The notes beneath the pieces were generated by a model. It searched no databases. It worked only from the letters and a program-made list of their open reading frames with translations, and was not told the DNA's origin. A stretch of 36,273 nt of DNA from Comamonadaceae bacterium (GTDB lineage: Bacteria > Pseudomonadota > Gammaproteobacteria > Burkholderiales > Burkholderiaceae). Position 1 is the first letter of the stretch. The number at the start of each line of letters is the position of its first letter. The position numbers and the translations under genes are program-made. Positions 8,874 through 16,915 of this stretch are shown piece after piece. The stretch lies in contig CANCCJ010000021.1 of NCBI GenBank assembly GCA_947374535.1, positions 1 through 36,273 on the forward strand. The letters are read 5' to 3'.

Positions 8874-9365
8874 TCAAGCCTTTTTCAATGTCGTGACAGA
8901 AGTCGTTACCAGCGCATCTGATGCGCGTTTGACTGCCTTGACGATGCGTGTGTGCGTTCCACAGCGGCATAGGTTGGCAGCCAGTGCTTCTTGAATCTGC
9001 CCATCAGTTGGACGTGGGTTCTTCGATAGGAAATCGACCGATTGCATCACCATTCCGTTGATGCAATAACCGCACTGAGCGGCCTGTTCATCAATGAACG
9101 CTTGTTGCACCGGATGTGGTTTTTCAGGCGTTCCTAATCCCTCAAGGGTGACGATCTTGACGCCTTTTAGGTTAGCAATTGGGGTGATACAACTTCGCAC
9201 CGCTTGACCATTCACGAGTACCGTGCAGGCGCCGCACTGACCTAGGCCACAGCCATATTTAGGGCCATGTAATGCGAGGTTGTCGCGCAACACATAGAGC
9301 AATGGCGTGTCACTGTCAGCGTCAACCGTGACAGCTTTGCCATTCACATTTAGCGGGTATTTCAT
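8874..9365 (-). CDS. Molybdenum hydroxylase [2Fe-2S] small subunit (IorA-like)
   Basis: The 163-residue electron-transfer subunit carries two [2Fe-2S] clusters. The N-terminal ferredoxin-type cluster is formed by Cys39, Cys44, Cys47 and Cys59 (YGCGLGQCGACTVL, then RSC). The C-terminal helical cluster is formed by Cys98, Cys101, Cys133 and Cys135 (QCGYC; NLCRCGTH). This is the standard small subunit of the xanthine oxidase family. It has no signal peptide and is presumably carried to the periplasm by the Tat signal on its partner, encoded 3 bp downstream. It heads a three-gene minus-strand operon with the large subunit and a ModA-like protein. Confidence 0.93.
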   Translation of the reverse strand: MKYPLNVNGKAVTVDADSDTPLLYVLRDNLALHGPKYGCGLGQCGACTVLVNGQAVRSCITPIANLKGVKIVTLEGLGTPEKPHPVQQAFIDEQAAQCGYCINGMVMQSVDFLSKNPRPTDGQIQEALAANLCRCGTHTRIVKAVKRASDALVTTSVTTLKKA

Positions 9366-9526
9366 TGTTTCTCATCCTTATTGTTGGCACGTCAACCAAT
9401 TCAGATCCATTCTGCTTTGGATACTTGTGCACACACATAGGTAAACACCAAGCAGAGTCACAACAGAGACTCCTGTCGTTCGAGATTCGATAGGATGAAC
9501 ACAACTACAAGCAAATTTCACAATTT

Positions 9527-10450
9527 ATGACCGATACCAATCTCTCTGAATGGATTCACGACCACATCTTTGACGAAGGCAGTGAAGCCGCTGAAAAAAG
9601 CACACGTCTCGTGATGTGGATCACAGGCGCCATGATGTTGGTGGAAATCGTGGCAGGCTGGTGGTTCAACTCAATGGCGTTATTGGCAGATGGCTGGCAC
9701 ATGAGTTCGCATGCAGTAGCCATTGGCCTGAGTGCCTTTGCCTATGCTGCCGCGCGTAAGTATGCAAAGGACTCCCGCTTTGCATTCGGAACTTGGAAAA
9801 TTGAAATCTTGGCCGGATTCACAAGCGCCATTTTTTTAATTGTTGTCGCGATTTTGATGGTCGTGGGCTCACTCGATCGATTGGTATCACCACAACCCAT
9901 TCACTACCAACAAGCCATTGCTGTTGGCATTGTGGGACTCATCGTTAATCTGGTCTGCGCCTGGGTGCTTGGTCATACGCATCACGACCACGACCATCAT
10001 CACGATCATGCGCACCAACATGATCTGAACCTCAAGTCTGCATACATACACGTCATCGCGGATGCAGCAACCTCCGTACTCGCCATCATCGCATTGGTCG
10101 GCGGATGGATATATGGCTGGTCTTGGCTTGACCCCATCATGGGCATCGTCGGTGCCGTGTTGGTCGCCATTTGGGCAAAAGGCCTAGTGAGCGAGACATC
10201 AAGAGTGCTGCTAGACCGCGAAATGGATCACCCTATCGTGGAAGAAATTCGCCAAGCCATCGCAGTTGAAAACAGCTCAGACGCAACTCAGATCACTGAC
10301 CTACATGTTTGGCGCGTTGGAAAAAATGCCTACGCCTGCGCCCTGAGCCTTGTGACACATAACCCTGCGATCACGCCAATGTCCATTCGACAACAGCTGT
10401 CTGTGCATGAAGAAATTGTGCACACCACCATCGAGATTCATCACATCTGA
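9527..10450 (+). CDS. dmeF: Co(II)/Ni(II) efflux carrier of the cation diffusion facilitator family, DmeF-like
   Basis: The 307-residue inner-membrane carrier has six predicted membrane spans and exports divalent metal in exchange for protons. The TM2 metal site has HxxxH (His58, His62, in ADGWHMSSH), a DmeF-type variant of the common HxxxD. TM5 has HxxxD (His175, Asp179, in HVIADA). Between TM4 and TM5 is a histidine-rich cytoplasmic loop (GHTHHDHDHHHDHAHQHD, about 149-166), which binds metal. A cytoplasmic C-terminal domain ends in EIHHI. DmeF of Cupriavidus exports mainly cobalt. The usual neighbouring regulator DmeR is not seen here. The gene is divergent from the molybdenum hydroxylase operon; its ATG lacks a clear ribosome binding site. 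Confidence 0.88.
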   Translation: MTDTNLSEWIHDHIFDEGSEAAEKSTRLVMWITGAMMLVEIVAGWWFNSMALLADGWHMSSHAVAIGLSAFAYAAARKYAKDSRFAFGTWKIEILAGFTSAIFLIVVAILMVVGSLDRLVSPQPIHYQQAIAVGIVGLIVNLVCAWVLGHTHHDHDHHHDHAHQHDLNLKSAYIHVIADAATSVLAIIALVGGWIYGWSWLDPIMGIVGAVLVAIWAKGLVSETSRVLLDREMDHPIVEEIRQAIAVENSSDATQITDLHVWRVGKNAYACALSLVTHNPAITPMSIRQQLSVHEEIVHTTIEIHHI

Positions 10451-10504
10451 CATCACAAAAACCAAGAGATTGGAATGACCGCTTGTTCCTTTGACCAATA
10501 TCAA

Positions 10505-10532
10505 TTGAATTCCATCGCATTCAATTTACGAT
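10505..10532 (+). promoter_or_regulatory. Candidate promoter overlapping a dyad, upstream of the glycine-zipper gene
   Basis: TTGAAT (10505-10510) and TACGAT (10527-10532) are separated by 16 bp and could form a weak sigma-70 promoter. TTGAAT-N8-ATTCAA (10505-10524) is also an inverted repeat, so a regulator could cover the promoter. The evidence is pattern only. Confidence 0.3.
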
Positions 10533-10572
10533 GCCCAATAGAACTTGATCACAATGGATAAAGGAGTTTGAC

Positions 10573-11244
10573 ATGACTAAATCACTGGCCTTGATTCCAT
10601 TCGCTCTGCTCAGTACATGTCTTTATGCAGCGGATCCTCAAGAATTTGGCAAGGTCATTTCGTCAAAGCCTGTCATCCACCAAATTCAATTTCCCCAGCA
10701 ATTCTGTGGTAACGCGCCGGTTGCAGTGACCGAGCCGAAAACTGGAGCAGGTGCCGTCATGGGCGCAATAGCGGGTGGCGCTGTCGGGAGTGCCGTCGGT
10801 CAGGGTTCTGGAAATGCTGCTGCGACGGCTTTAGGCATCGTGGGTGGGGCCGTTTTGGGCGACAAACTTGAAGGCCAAAACACGACGATTCAAAATGCGA
10901 CCACTTGTTCCACACATTTGGTGACACAGAACACCACGCTCTACGAAGTGGAATACGTATATGCAGGAAAACATTACAAAGTTTTGCTACCCAACGATCC
11001 AGGCAAAACAATCCCTGTGAGCATCTCCCCTACTTTGTCCGCGCCGCCAGAAGGATATCCACCGACTCCAACTGGGCCTATCAGTTCGAATGAACAACCC
11101 ACACTCGTTGCACCACCGCCTGTGCCAGCGCCTGTGTATGTCACCCCTTATCCTTATTACGGCTATCCCTATGGTTATCCGTATGGGTATCCTCCCTTTA
11201 GCGTCAATTTCGGCATTGGCTATTACCGTGGCTATCGTCGTTGA
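10573..11244 (+). CDS. Exported glycine-zipper (17 kDa surface antigen-like) protein
   Basis: The 223-residue protein has a signal peptide (cleavage probably after YAA near 20). A glycine-zipper membrane hairpin follows at about residues 57-100 (GAVMGAIAGGAVGSAVGQGS, then LGIVGGAVLGDKLEG). This arrangement is shared with the Rickettsia 17 kDa antigen and related outer-membrane proteins. The middle part has a pair of cysteines, and the C-terminal third is Pro/Tyr/Gly-rich with YGYPYGYP repeats. A strong ribosome binding site (AAAGGAG) precedes the ATG. It is followed 60 bp later by another small exported protein and both may be co-transcribed. The role is not established; envelope integrity is the usual guess for the family. 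Confidence 0.8.
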   Translation: MTKSLALIPFALLSTCLYAADPQEFGKVISSKPVIHQIQFPQQFCGNAPVAVTEPKTGAGAVMGAIAGGAVGSAVGQGSGNAAATALGIVGGAVLGDKLEGQNTTIQNATTCSTHLVTQNTTLYEVEYVYAGKHYKVLLPNDPGKTIPVSISPTLSAPPEGYPPTPTGPISSNEQPTLVAPPPVPAPVYVTPYPYYGYPYGYPYGYPPFSVNFGIGYYRGYRR

Positions 11245-11304
11245 AGTTGAAACATTCAATACGGTTTGAAACATAGCTCTACCCCTAACCAACTGAGGTG
11301 CTGT

Positions 11305-11646
11305 ATGAAAAAAATTCTTCTGATGGGATTGATGTCCTTAACTTTTGCATCGGGCGCTTTTGCTGATCGCGATCGTTTTGAACGCAGAGAAGAGTTTGAA
11401 CGTCGCCCGCATCCTGATGCGCGCTGGCACAACGATGCTGGTTGGCTTGTCCCCGCCATCATTGGGGGGGCATTGGTTTACGGGGCAATCAACAGCCAAC
11501 CGCGTCCCCCAGTTGTTGTTGAGCAACCGCAGCAGTTCTACCCCATTGAGCCAGGGCAACCTCAACAGCCACCGAGGGGTTACCACTGGGAACAGATCGT
11601 TGACGCAAGCTGCAATTGCTACCGCGTGGTGCTGGTCAGAAACTAA
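11305..11646 (+). CDS. Small exported protein of unknown function
   Basis: The 113-residue protein is not recognised. It has a signal peptide (KKILLMGLMSLTFASGAFA), an Arg/Glu-rich stretch (DRFERREEFERRP), a short hydrophobic Gly/Ala segment (WLVPAIIGGALVYGAI, about 49-64) and a Pro/Gln-rich linker. It ends in GYHWEQIVDASCNCYRVVLV with two close cysteines. The ATG at 11305 is chosen because of TGAGGTG about 5 bp upstream; the frame extends 13 codons further but without a site. It lies 60 bp after the glycine-zipper gene, with similar features (exported, hydrophobic hairpin-like segment, Pro-rich), so a shared envelope role is plausible. The 3' end faces the porin-cytochrome gene 16 bp away. 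Confidence 0.75.
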   Translation: MKKILLMGLMSLTFASGAFADRDRFERREEFERRPHPDARWHNDAGWLVPAIIGGALVYGAINSQPRPPVVVEQPQQFYPIEPGQPQQPPRGYHWEQIVDASCNCYRVVLVRN

Positions 11647-11662
11647 AACACCGCAACCCAGC

Positions 11663-13084
11663 TCAGTGTGAGTAGGTGACGTACAGATACGTCAAATTGT
11701 TGTCGCTCGCAGCACGGCTATTGCCCGAGGAGTTATCAATGAAGCTTGGCCCGCCTAGGAAGTTTCGGTAGAAGGTCTGCTGAAGCGCTATGTGAATCTT
11801 TGGGACAGGCGCGTAGTAAAGCTCAAAGCCAATGCCACTTGTTTTTGGTGTGCCTGTGGCTGAGCAGTAGGCAAGCATCGAGTTAGTTTGATTGCAAGCA
11901 CCAGTGATAACGGCTTGGTTTTCATTGAAGGCCCAATATAAGTTGTCAGTACTGCCATTGGTCTTAAAGTGAAAAATAGTCACTCCGTATTTTCGTGCGT
12001 AGTCATAAGTTAACTTACTTCGTAACGTCGACAGACTTCCCGAAGAAGCATCATGACTTCGACCAACGGATCGAGCTCCCCACTCGACTTTCTCTTGGAT
12101 GTAAGTGGCCTGAGCAGAGACTGAATGCGTATCTGTGATGTGCTGGTACTGCGCATCGAATCCTACGTCGGTGTATTTTCCTGAAGCTGAACCAGCAACC
12201 AAGGGATCGCGAGCAAGGTGGCTCATCATTCCAAACGTGCCCACCATATAAGAATCATTGCCATTGACCCGATTCCAAGCGAACCTCCAATACGGGTTGG
12301 CGTTAGAGTTGATCGTATTTACAGGGCCGGAAAGTTGCAGTACGGATGAGCCCGGTGACGCTTTCATGTAGTTACTCAACTCGACATAGATTTCATCATT
12401 CACCATGGCGTAAACACCAGCACCAATGACTTGTGAATTAAGTCCGCCATCGATCATCGACGTGGGACCGAATTGTCCGATACCCCAAGCGTTGAGCAAG
12501 CTTGAAGTCCGATAAGGAAACGTGTGTACAGGCGTTGTACTCCACAAATCTTGACTGGCAGGGGCATTGTTGAAAGTCACACCCCAATCAATGGATTGCG
12601 CTGCGAGCACATCTTGTTTTGCAAATCGCACATCGCTTGTGTCTAGAAAAAAATCATTCCCCACATGAGAACCGGTTTGAACACCTGATGTGCCGAACAA
12701 CGGATTGGTATTTGCAAAACTAGCCGTCCATTTGAGATTGCCGCCAACATTTTCCGAGAGCTTGCCAGCCACATAAAGATTGGCCTCTTCAGGAATCAAC
12801 TTTCCATTTTTGGGCATCGTGACACTGGGGTCTACGCTGCTGGATGTGTTCTTGACTTTCGTGACTGAAGCTGTTGCGACGAAAGAGAACGGGGCGACAT
12901 GCTTACCTTGGGTATATCCCCTGAGTTTGAATTGACGACCGACAGGGGTGAGTTCACCAATGTTCAGGTGGCACGCCTTGCATGGTTGATCGGTTTGATC
13001 AGAAAAAACTGGCAACGCGAATACATCAAAACTACTAAATAGATAAACGAAAAGAACAAGGGTTTTGACAAACTTTAACCACAT
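11663..13084 (-). CDS. Outer-membrane porin with N-terminal monohaem cytochrome c (Cyc2-like)
   Basis: The 473-residue protein has a signal peptide (cleavage near residue 23, after VFA). A single haem c motif CKACH (Cys35, Cys38, His39) follows, then LTPVGRQFKLRGY. The remaining roughly 400 residues alternate polar and hydrophobic residues with many aromatics, as in a transmembrane beta barrel (for example YWRFAWNRVNG, IGFELYYAP, LTYLYVTYS). This layout and the residues around the haem resemble Cyc2, the fused cytochrome-porin that takes electrons from Fe(II) across the outer membrane. Length fits Cyc2 proteins. No cytochrome or oxidase partner is next to it. The electron donor is unknown, and related barrel cytochromes of heterotrophs have no proven role. 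Confidence 0.65.
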   Translation of the reverse strand: MWLKFVKTLVLFVYLFSSFDVFALPVFSDQTDQPCKACHLNIGELTPVGRQFKLRGYTQGKHVAPFSFVATASVTKVKNTSSSVDPSVTMPKNGKLIPEEANLYVAGKLSENVGGNLKWTASFANTNPLFGTSGVQTGSHVGNDFFLDTSDVRFAKQDVLAAQSIDWGVTFNNAPASQDLWSTTPVHTFPYRTSSLLNAWGIGQFGPTSMIDGGLNSQVIGAGVYAMVNDEIYVELSNYMKASPGSSVLQLSGPVNTINSNANPYWRFAWNRVNGNDSYMVGTFGMMSHLARDPLVAGSASGKYTDVGFDAQYQHITDTHSVSAQATYIQEKVEWGARSVGRSHDASSGSLSTLRSKLTYDYARKYGVTIFHFKTNGSTDNLYWAFNENQAVITGACNQTNSMLAYCSATGTPKTSGIGFELYYAPVPKIHIALQQTFYRNFLGGPSFIDNSSGNSRAASDNNLTYLYVTYSH

Positions 13085-13287
13085 CTACAAAGGTCCTTCT
13101 CATTTGGCATTGATAGCGGTGATTGCCCACGACGCTAAATAAAACCCCGTTTGGGTCATTGCATAGTTTAGATGACACGCATTCACATAGATGACAAACA
13201 AAGGGTATTCCCTCAAGTGGTATTTCGTATATTCATCAATAGCTTTAGCCGATACGATCATTTGAAATAACCAAAGGCGATACGTTA

Positions 13288-14055
13288 GTGGACTGCATCC
13301 TAGAAACAAAACAGCTGACAAAAGAGTTCAAGGGCTTTGTCGCTGTTGACCACGTCAATCTTCGTGTCAAACGCGGAAGCATTCATGCATTGATAGGCCC
13401 TAACGGTGCAGGTAAAACGACTTGCTTTAATCTGCTGACTAAATTTCTAAAGCCGACATCTGGACACATTCTTCTTGACGGCGTTGACATCACAAACCAA
13501 GAACCAGCAGAGATTGCGCGTTTGGGCGTGATTCGATCATTTCAAATTTCAGCTGTATTCCCGCATCTGACTGTTCTTGAAAATGTGCGAGTTGCCTTGC
13601 AAAGACAACTTCATACATCTTTTCATTTCTGGAAGTCAGAAAAATCTTTAAATCAATTGAATGATCACGCCATGTCGCTCTTGAACGAAGTTGACTTGGC
13701 CAACTTTGCCAATCTCAAAGCCGTTGAATTGAGCTATGGTCGTAAACGTGCACTTGAAATAGCTACGACGTTAGCCATGGCCCCGAAGTTGATGCTGTTA
13801 GACGAGCCCACGCAAGGCATGGGCCTAGAGGATGTGGACCGCATTCGCCAACTGATCAAAAAAGTTGCCTCCAGCCGCACAGTGCTGATGGTGGAGCACA
13901 ACATGAGTGTGGTTTCTAGCATTGCTGACACCATCACCGTATTGCAACGTGGTGCCACGCTGGCCGAAGGCTCCTACGCCGAAGTGTCTAAAAATCCAGC
14001 GGTCATAGAAGCCTATATGGGCAGCACCAACGCCGAACTCGTGGGAGCGCACTGA
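13288..14055 (+). CDS. livG: Branched-chain amino acid-type ABC transporter ATPase LivG-like
   Basis: The 255-residue ATPase is the first of five genes for a Liv/HAAT-type importer. It shows Walker A (GPNGAGKTT, about 33-41), a signature-like ELSYGRKRALEIA (the consensus LSGGQ is degenerate to LSYGR, common in LivG), Walker B (LMLLDEP) and the H-loop histidine in MVEHNM. Translation starts at a GTG (13288); no in-frame ATG precedes it, and a weak purine-rich site (AAAGGCG) lies about 8 bp upstream. The stop is 1 bp before the ATG of the second ATPase, indicating coupling. The substrate may be a branched-chain amino acid, another amino acid or an aromatic acid. Confidence 0.92.
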   Translation: MDCILETKQLTKEFKGFVAVDHVNLRVKRGSIHALIGPNGAGKTTCFNLLTKFLKPTSGHILLDGVDITNQEPAEIARLGVIRSFQISAVFPHLTVLENVRVALQRQLHTSFHFWKSEKSLNQLNDHAMSLLNEVDLANFANLKAVELSYGRKRALEIATTLAMAPKLMLLDEPTQGMGLEDVDRIRQLIKKVASSRTVLMVEHNMSVVSSIADTITVLQRGATLAEGSYAEVSKNPAVIEAYMGSTNAELVGAH

Positions 14056-14056
14056 C

Positions 14057-14758
14057 ATGGCCGCTTTGCTTGAAGTTGAAAATCTGCATGGCTGGTATGG
14101 CGAATCGCATGTGCTGCACGGCGTGAATTTCAAAGTGCATGAAGGCGAAGTTGTCACGATCTTGGGCCGTAACGGCGCAGGTCGCACCAGCACAATGCGC
14201 GCCATCATGGGACTGATCGGTGCACGCAAAGGCGCTATTCGCATCCGAGGCCAAGAGACGATAGGACACGCCACCCATCAAATTGCCAAATTAGGTTTGG
14301 GCTACTGCCCTGAAGAACGCGGTATTTTTTCGAGCTTATCGACGGAAGAGAACTTGCTCTTGCCGCCTATCCTTGCTCCAGGCGGAATGAGCTTAGAAGA
14401 AATTTACGACATGTTTCCCAACCTGAAAGAACGGGCCAACAGCCAGGGTACTCGGCTATCGGGCGGTGAGCAGCAAATGTTGGCTGTTGCACGCATCTTG
14501 CGCACAGGCGCAAAGTTGCTGTTGCTGGACGAAATTTCTGAAGGCCTCGCGCCCGTCATCGTGCAAAAACTTGCATCCATGGTGCAAGCCCTGCGCAAGC
14601 GAGGCTACACGATCATCATCGTCGAACAAAATTTCACCTTTGCAGCGCCCTTAGCCGATCGGTTCTTAGTGATGGAGCATGGGGAAGTGATTCAAGAATT
14701 TACGCAGGCCGAACTCCCATCGCGGATGGCGCGATTACACGAATATTTGGGCGTCTAA
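14057..14758 (+). CDS. livF: Branched-chain amino acid-type ABC transporter ATPase LivF-like, Walker A Lys replaced by Arg
   Basis: The 233-residue second ATPase of the Liv-type importer has the LivF hallmark CPEERGIF after the Q-loop region. It also has a clean signature (LSGGEQQMLAVAR), Walker B (LLLLDEISEGLAP) and the H-loop region (IIIVEQNF; Gln in place of His, normal for LivF). The Walker A motif reads GRNGAGRTS: the invariant lysine is Arg43, encoded by CGC at 14183-14185. In most ABC ATPases this change abolishes hydrolysis. Because the Liv ATPases form a heterodimer, the complex may hydrolyse ATP at one site only. The gene begins 1 bp after livG. Confidence 0.92.
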   Translation: MAALLEVENLHGWYGESHVLHGVNFKVHEGEVVTILGRNGAGRTSTMRAIMGLIGARKGAIRIRGQETIGHATHQIAKLGLGYCPEERGIFSSLSTEENLLLPPILAPGGMSLEEIYDMFPNLKERANSQGTRLSGGEQQMLAVARILRTGAKLLLLDEISEGLAPVIVQKLASMVQALRKRGYTIIIVEQNFTFAAPLADRFLVMEHGEVIQEFTQAELPSRMARLHEYLGV

Positions 14759-14801
14759 CAGCGCACTTGGTCTTGGGAATAACTTTTAACAGGAGATAGT
14801 C

Positions 14802-16010
14802 ATGAAACTTAAAAAAATCATTTCAGCATTGGGCATTGCCGGACTCAGCATGGTGGGCATGAGTGCACAAGCCCAAACGTCCGGGGATGTCATCCGCATT
14901 GGTTTCATCACTGACTTATCAGGTCTCTATGCCGACATCGACGGCCCAGCGGGTGCCGAGGCTATTCGCATGGCCATCGCTGATGCGGGCGGTGCAGTGG
15001 CGGGTAAGAAAATTGAGTTACTGGTCGCCGATCACCAAAACAAACCCGACGTTGCCGCAGCCAAAGCACGCGAGTGGTTTGATACACAAGGCGTCGACAT
15101 GCTCGTGGGTGGCACCAACTCTGGCACCGCATTGGCCATGGCCAAAGTGGCACAAGAAAAGAAAAAACTGTTCATCGCCATTGGTGCGGGTACTTCGGCA
15201 CTCACCAACGAGCAATGCAATGCTTACACCGTTCACTATGCTTATGACACCGTTGCACTGGCCAAAGGCACAGGCGGGGCCGTTGTGAAAGCTGGCGGCA
15301 AAAGCTGGTACTTCTTGACCGCTGACTACGCCTTTGGCGCATCCCTACAAAATGACACGGCCAACGTGGTTAAAGCCGCTGGCGGCACGGTCGTCGGGGC
15401 TGTGAAGCACCCTTTGTCAGCTAGTGACTTCTCATCATTCCTTCTACAAGCACAAGGCAGCAAGGCGCAAATTCTGGGTCTTGCGAACGCAGGTGGCGAC
15501 ACCATCAATGCGATCAAAGCGGCCAATGAGTTTGGTATTACCAAAAGCATGAAATTGGCAGGCTTGCTGGTCTTTATCAACGACATTCATTCTTTGGGTT
15601 TGAAATCAACACAAGGCATGTATTTGACCGACAGTTGGTATTGGAACAAGGATGCAGAAACGCGCACATGGAGCCGCAAGTTTTTCGAGAAGCTCAAGCG
15701 CATGCCCTCCTCACTTCAAGCCGCCGATTACTCTGCAGCTTTGCAGTACCTCCAAGCTGTTAAAGCTACCGGTACAGACGACGCGGACAAAGTGTTGGCT
15801 CAAATGAAAAAAACCAAAATCAACGACGTGTTCGCCAAAGGCGGCTACATCCGAGATGATGGCCGCATGATCCACGATATGTATTTGATGCAAGTGAAAA
15901 CACCCGACAAATCAGTAGAGCCATGGGATTACTACAACGTCGTGGAAACGATCAAAGGTGAGGCTGCGTTCACGACCAAAGCTGAATCTAAATGCGCTTC
16001 TTGGAAATAA
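14802..16010 (+). CDS. Periplasmic substrate-binding protein of the Liv-type ABC importer
   Basis: The 402-residue binding protein (type I periplasmic fold, LivK/HAAT family) has a signal peptide (hydrophobic core about 8-22, AQA cleavage near 25). The mature start GDVIRIGFITDLSGLYADID is followed by the GAEAIRMAI helix and GGTNSGTALAMAKVA. The segment IAIGAGTSALTNEQCNAYTV corresponds to the hinge-near loop, and SWYFLTADYAFG to the second lobe. A strong AACAGGAGA site precedes the ATG. It sits between the ATPase and permease genes of one operon. The ligand is not determined by the sequence; relatives in Burkholderiales bind amino acids, amides or aromatic acids. Confidence 0.92.
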   Translation: MKLKKIISALGIAGLSMVGMSAQAQTSGDVIRIGFITDLSGLYADIDGPAGAEAIRMAIADAGGAVAGKKIELLVADHQNKPDVAAAKAREWFDTQGVDMLVGGTNSGTALAMAKVAQEKKKLFIAIGAGTSALTNEQCNAYTVHYAYDTVALAKGTGGAVVKAGGKSWYFLTADYAFGASLQNDTANVVKAAGGTVVGAVKHPLSASDFSSFLLQAQGSKAQILGLANAGGDTINAIKAANEFGITKSMKLAGLLVFINDIHSLGLKSTQGMYLTDSWYWNKDAETRTWSRKFFEKLKRMPSSLQAADYSAALQYLQAVKATGTDDADKVLAQMKKTKINDVFAKGGYIRDDGRMIHDMYLMQVKTPDKSVEPWDYYNVVETIKGEAAFTTKAESKCASWK

Positions 16011-16030
16011 TAATTAAGTAAAAGCCACCC

Positions 16031-16915
16031 ATGGAAATTTTCGGCATTCCCATTCAAGCGTTTTTAGGCCAGCTATTGCTAGGCCTAGTCAACGGTTCTT
16101 TTTATGCAATGCTGAGCCTTGGGTTGGCGGTTATTTTTGGCCTACTGGGCATCGTCAATTTTGCCCACGGCGCCTTCTACATGATGGGCGCTTATGTGGC
16201 CTTTGTGTCGCTCGATGTTTTTGGCCTCAATTACTGGTTCGCTTTGTTACTCGCCCCATTACTGGTCGGGGTGGTTGGCGTGGTTCTTGAACGAACCTTG
16301 CTCAAACACCTCTATAAAATTGATCCCATCTATGGGCTATTACTTACCTTTGGCTTGGCTTTGATTGCCGAAGGTGTCTTCAGGGAATTCTTCGGGGTGT
16401 CAGGCCAGTCGTATCCCGTGCCAGAGTTACTTCAAGGCGCCACCAATCTTGGTTTTATGATCTTGCCCAATTACCGGGCTTGGGTTGTATTCGCATCACT
16501 CAGTGTGTGTTTGACAACTTGGTTTGTGATTGAACGCACACGCCTCGGGTCGTACCTCAGGGCTGGAACAGAAAACCCCCAACTGGTGCAAGCGTTTGGC
16601 ATCAACGTCCCGATGATGGTGATGCTGACCTATGGCGCAGGCTGTGGTCTTGCCGGACTGGCAGGTGTCTTGGCTGCCCCTGTGATTCAAATCAATCCAC
16701 TCATGGGAAGCAACTTAATCATTGTTGTCTTCGCAGTCGTTGTCATCGGTGGCATGGGGTCCATCATGGGCGCCATCATCACAGGCGTTGCACTGGGATT
16801 GATTGAAGGCTTGACCAAAGTGTTTTACCCGGAAGCATCCAGCATTGTTGTGTTTGTCATCATGGCCATTGTTTTACTGATTCGTCCTGCCGGATTGTTT
16901 GGGAAGGAAGCATGA
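16031..16915 (+). CDS. livH: Branched-chain amino acid-type ABC transporter permease LivH-like
   Basis: The 294-residue polytopic inner-membrane permease has about eight hydrophobic segments. The family start GLVNGSFYAMLSLGLAVIFG is followed by LGIVNFAHGAFYMMGAYV. The cytoplasmic coupling region RTRLGSYLRAGTENPQLVQA contacts the ATPases. The end VVFAVVVIGGMGSIMGAII is typical of LivH. The gene is 20 bp after the binding-protein stop, and its TGA overlaps the ATG of the second permease (ATGA), so translation of the two is probably coupled. Confidence 0.93.
   Translation: MEIFGIPIQAFLGQLLLGLVNGSFYAMLSLGLAVIFGLLGIVNFAHGAFYMMGAYVAFVSLDVFGLNYWFALLLAPLLVGVVGVVLERTLLKHLYKIDPIYGLLLTFGLALIAEGVFREFFGVSGQSYPVPELLQGATNLGFMILPNYRAWVVFASLSVCLTTWFVIERTRLGSYLRAGTENPQLVQAFGINVPMMVMLTYGAGCGLAGLAGVLAAPVIQINPLMGSNLIIVVFAVVVIGGMGSIMGAIITGVALGLIEGLTKVFYPEASSIVVFVIMAIVLLIRPAGLFGKEA

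Noticed and set aside
13100..13321. Minus-strand 73-codon frame between the cyc2-like and livG genes
   Set aside because: It overlaps the start of livG, has no ribosome binding site and no recognisable features.
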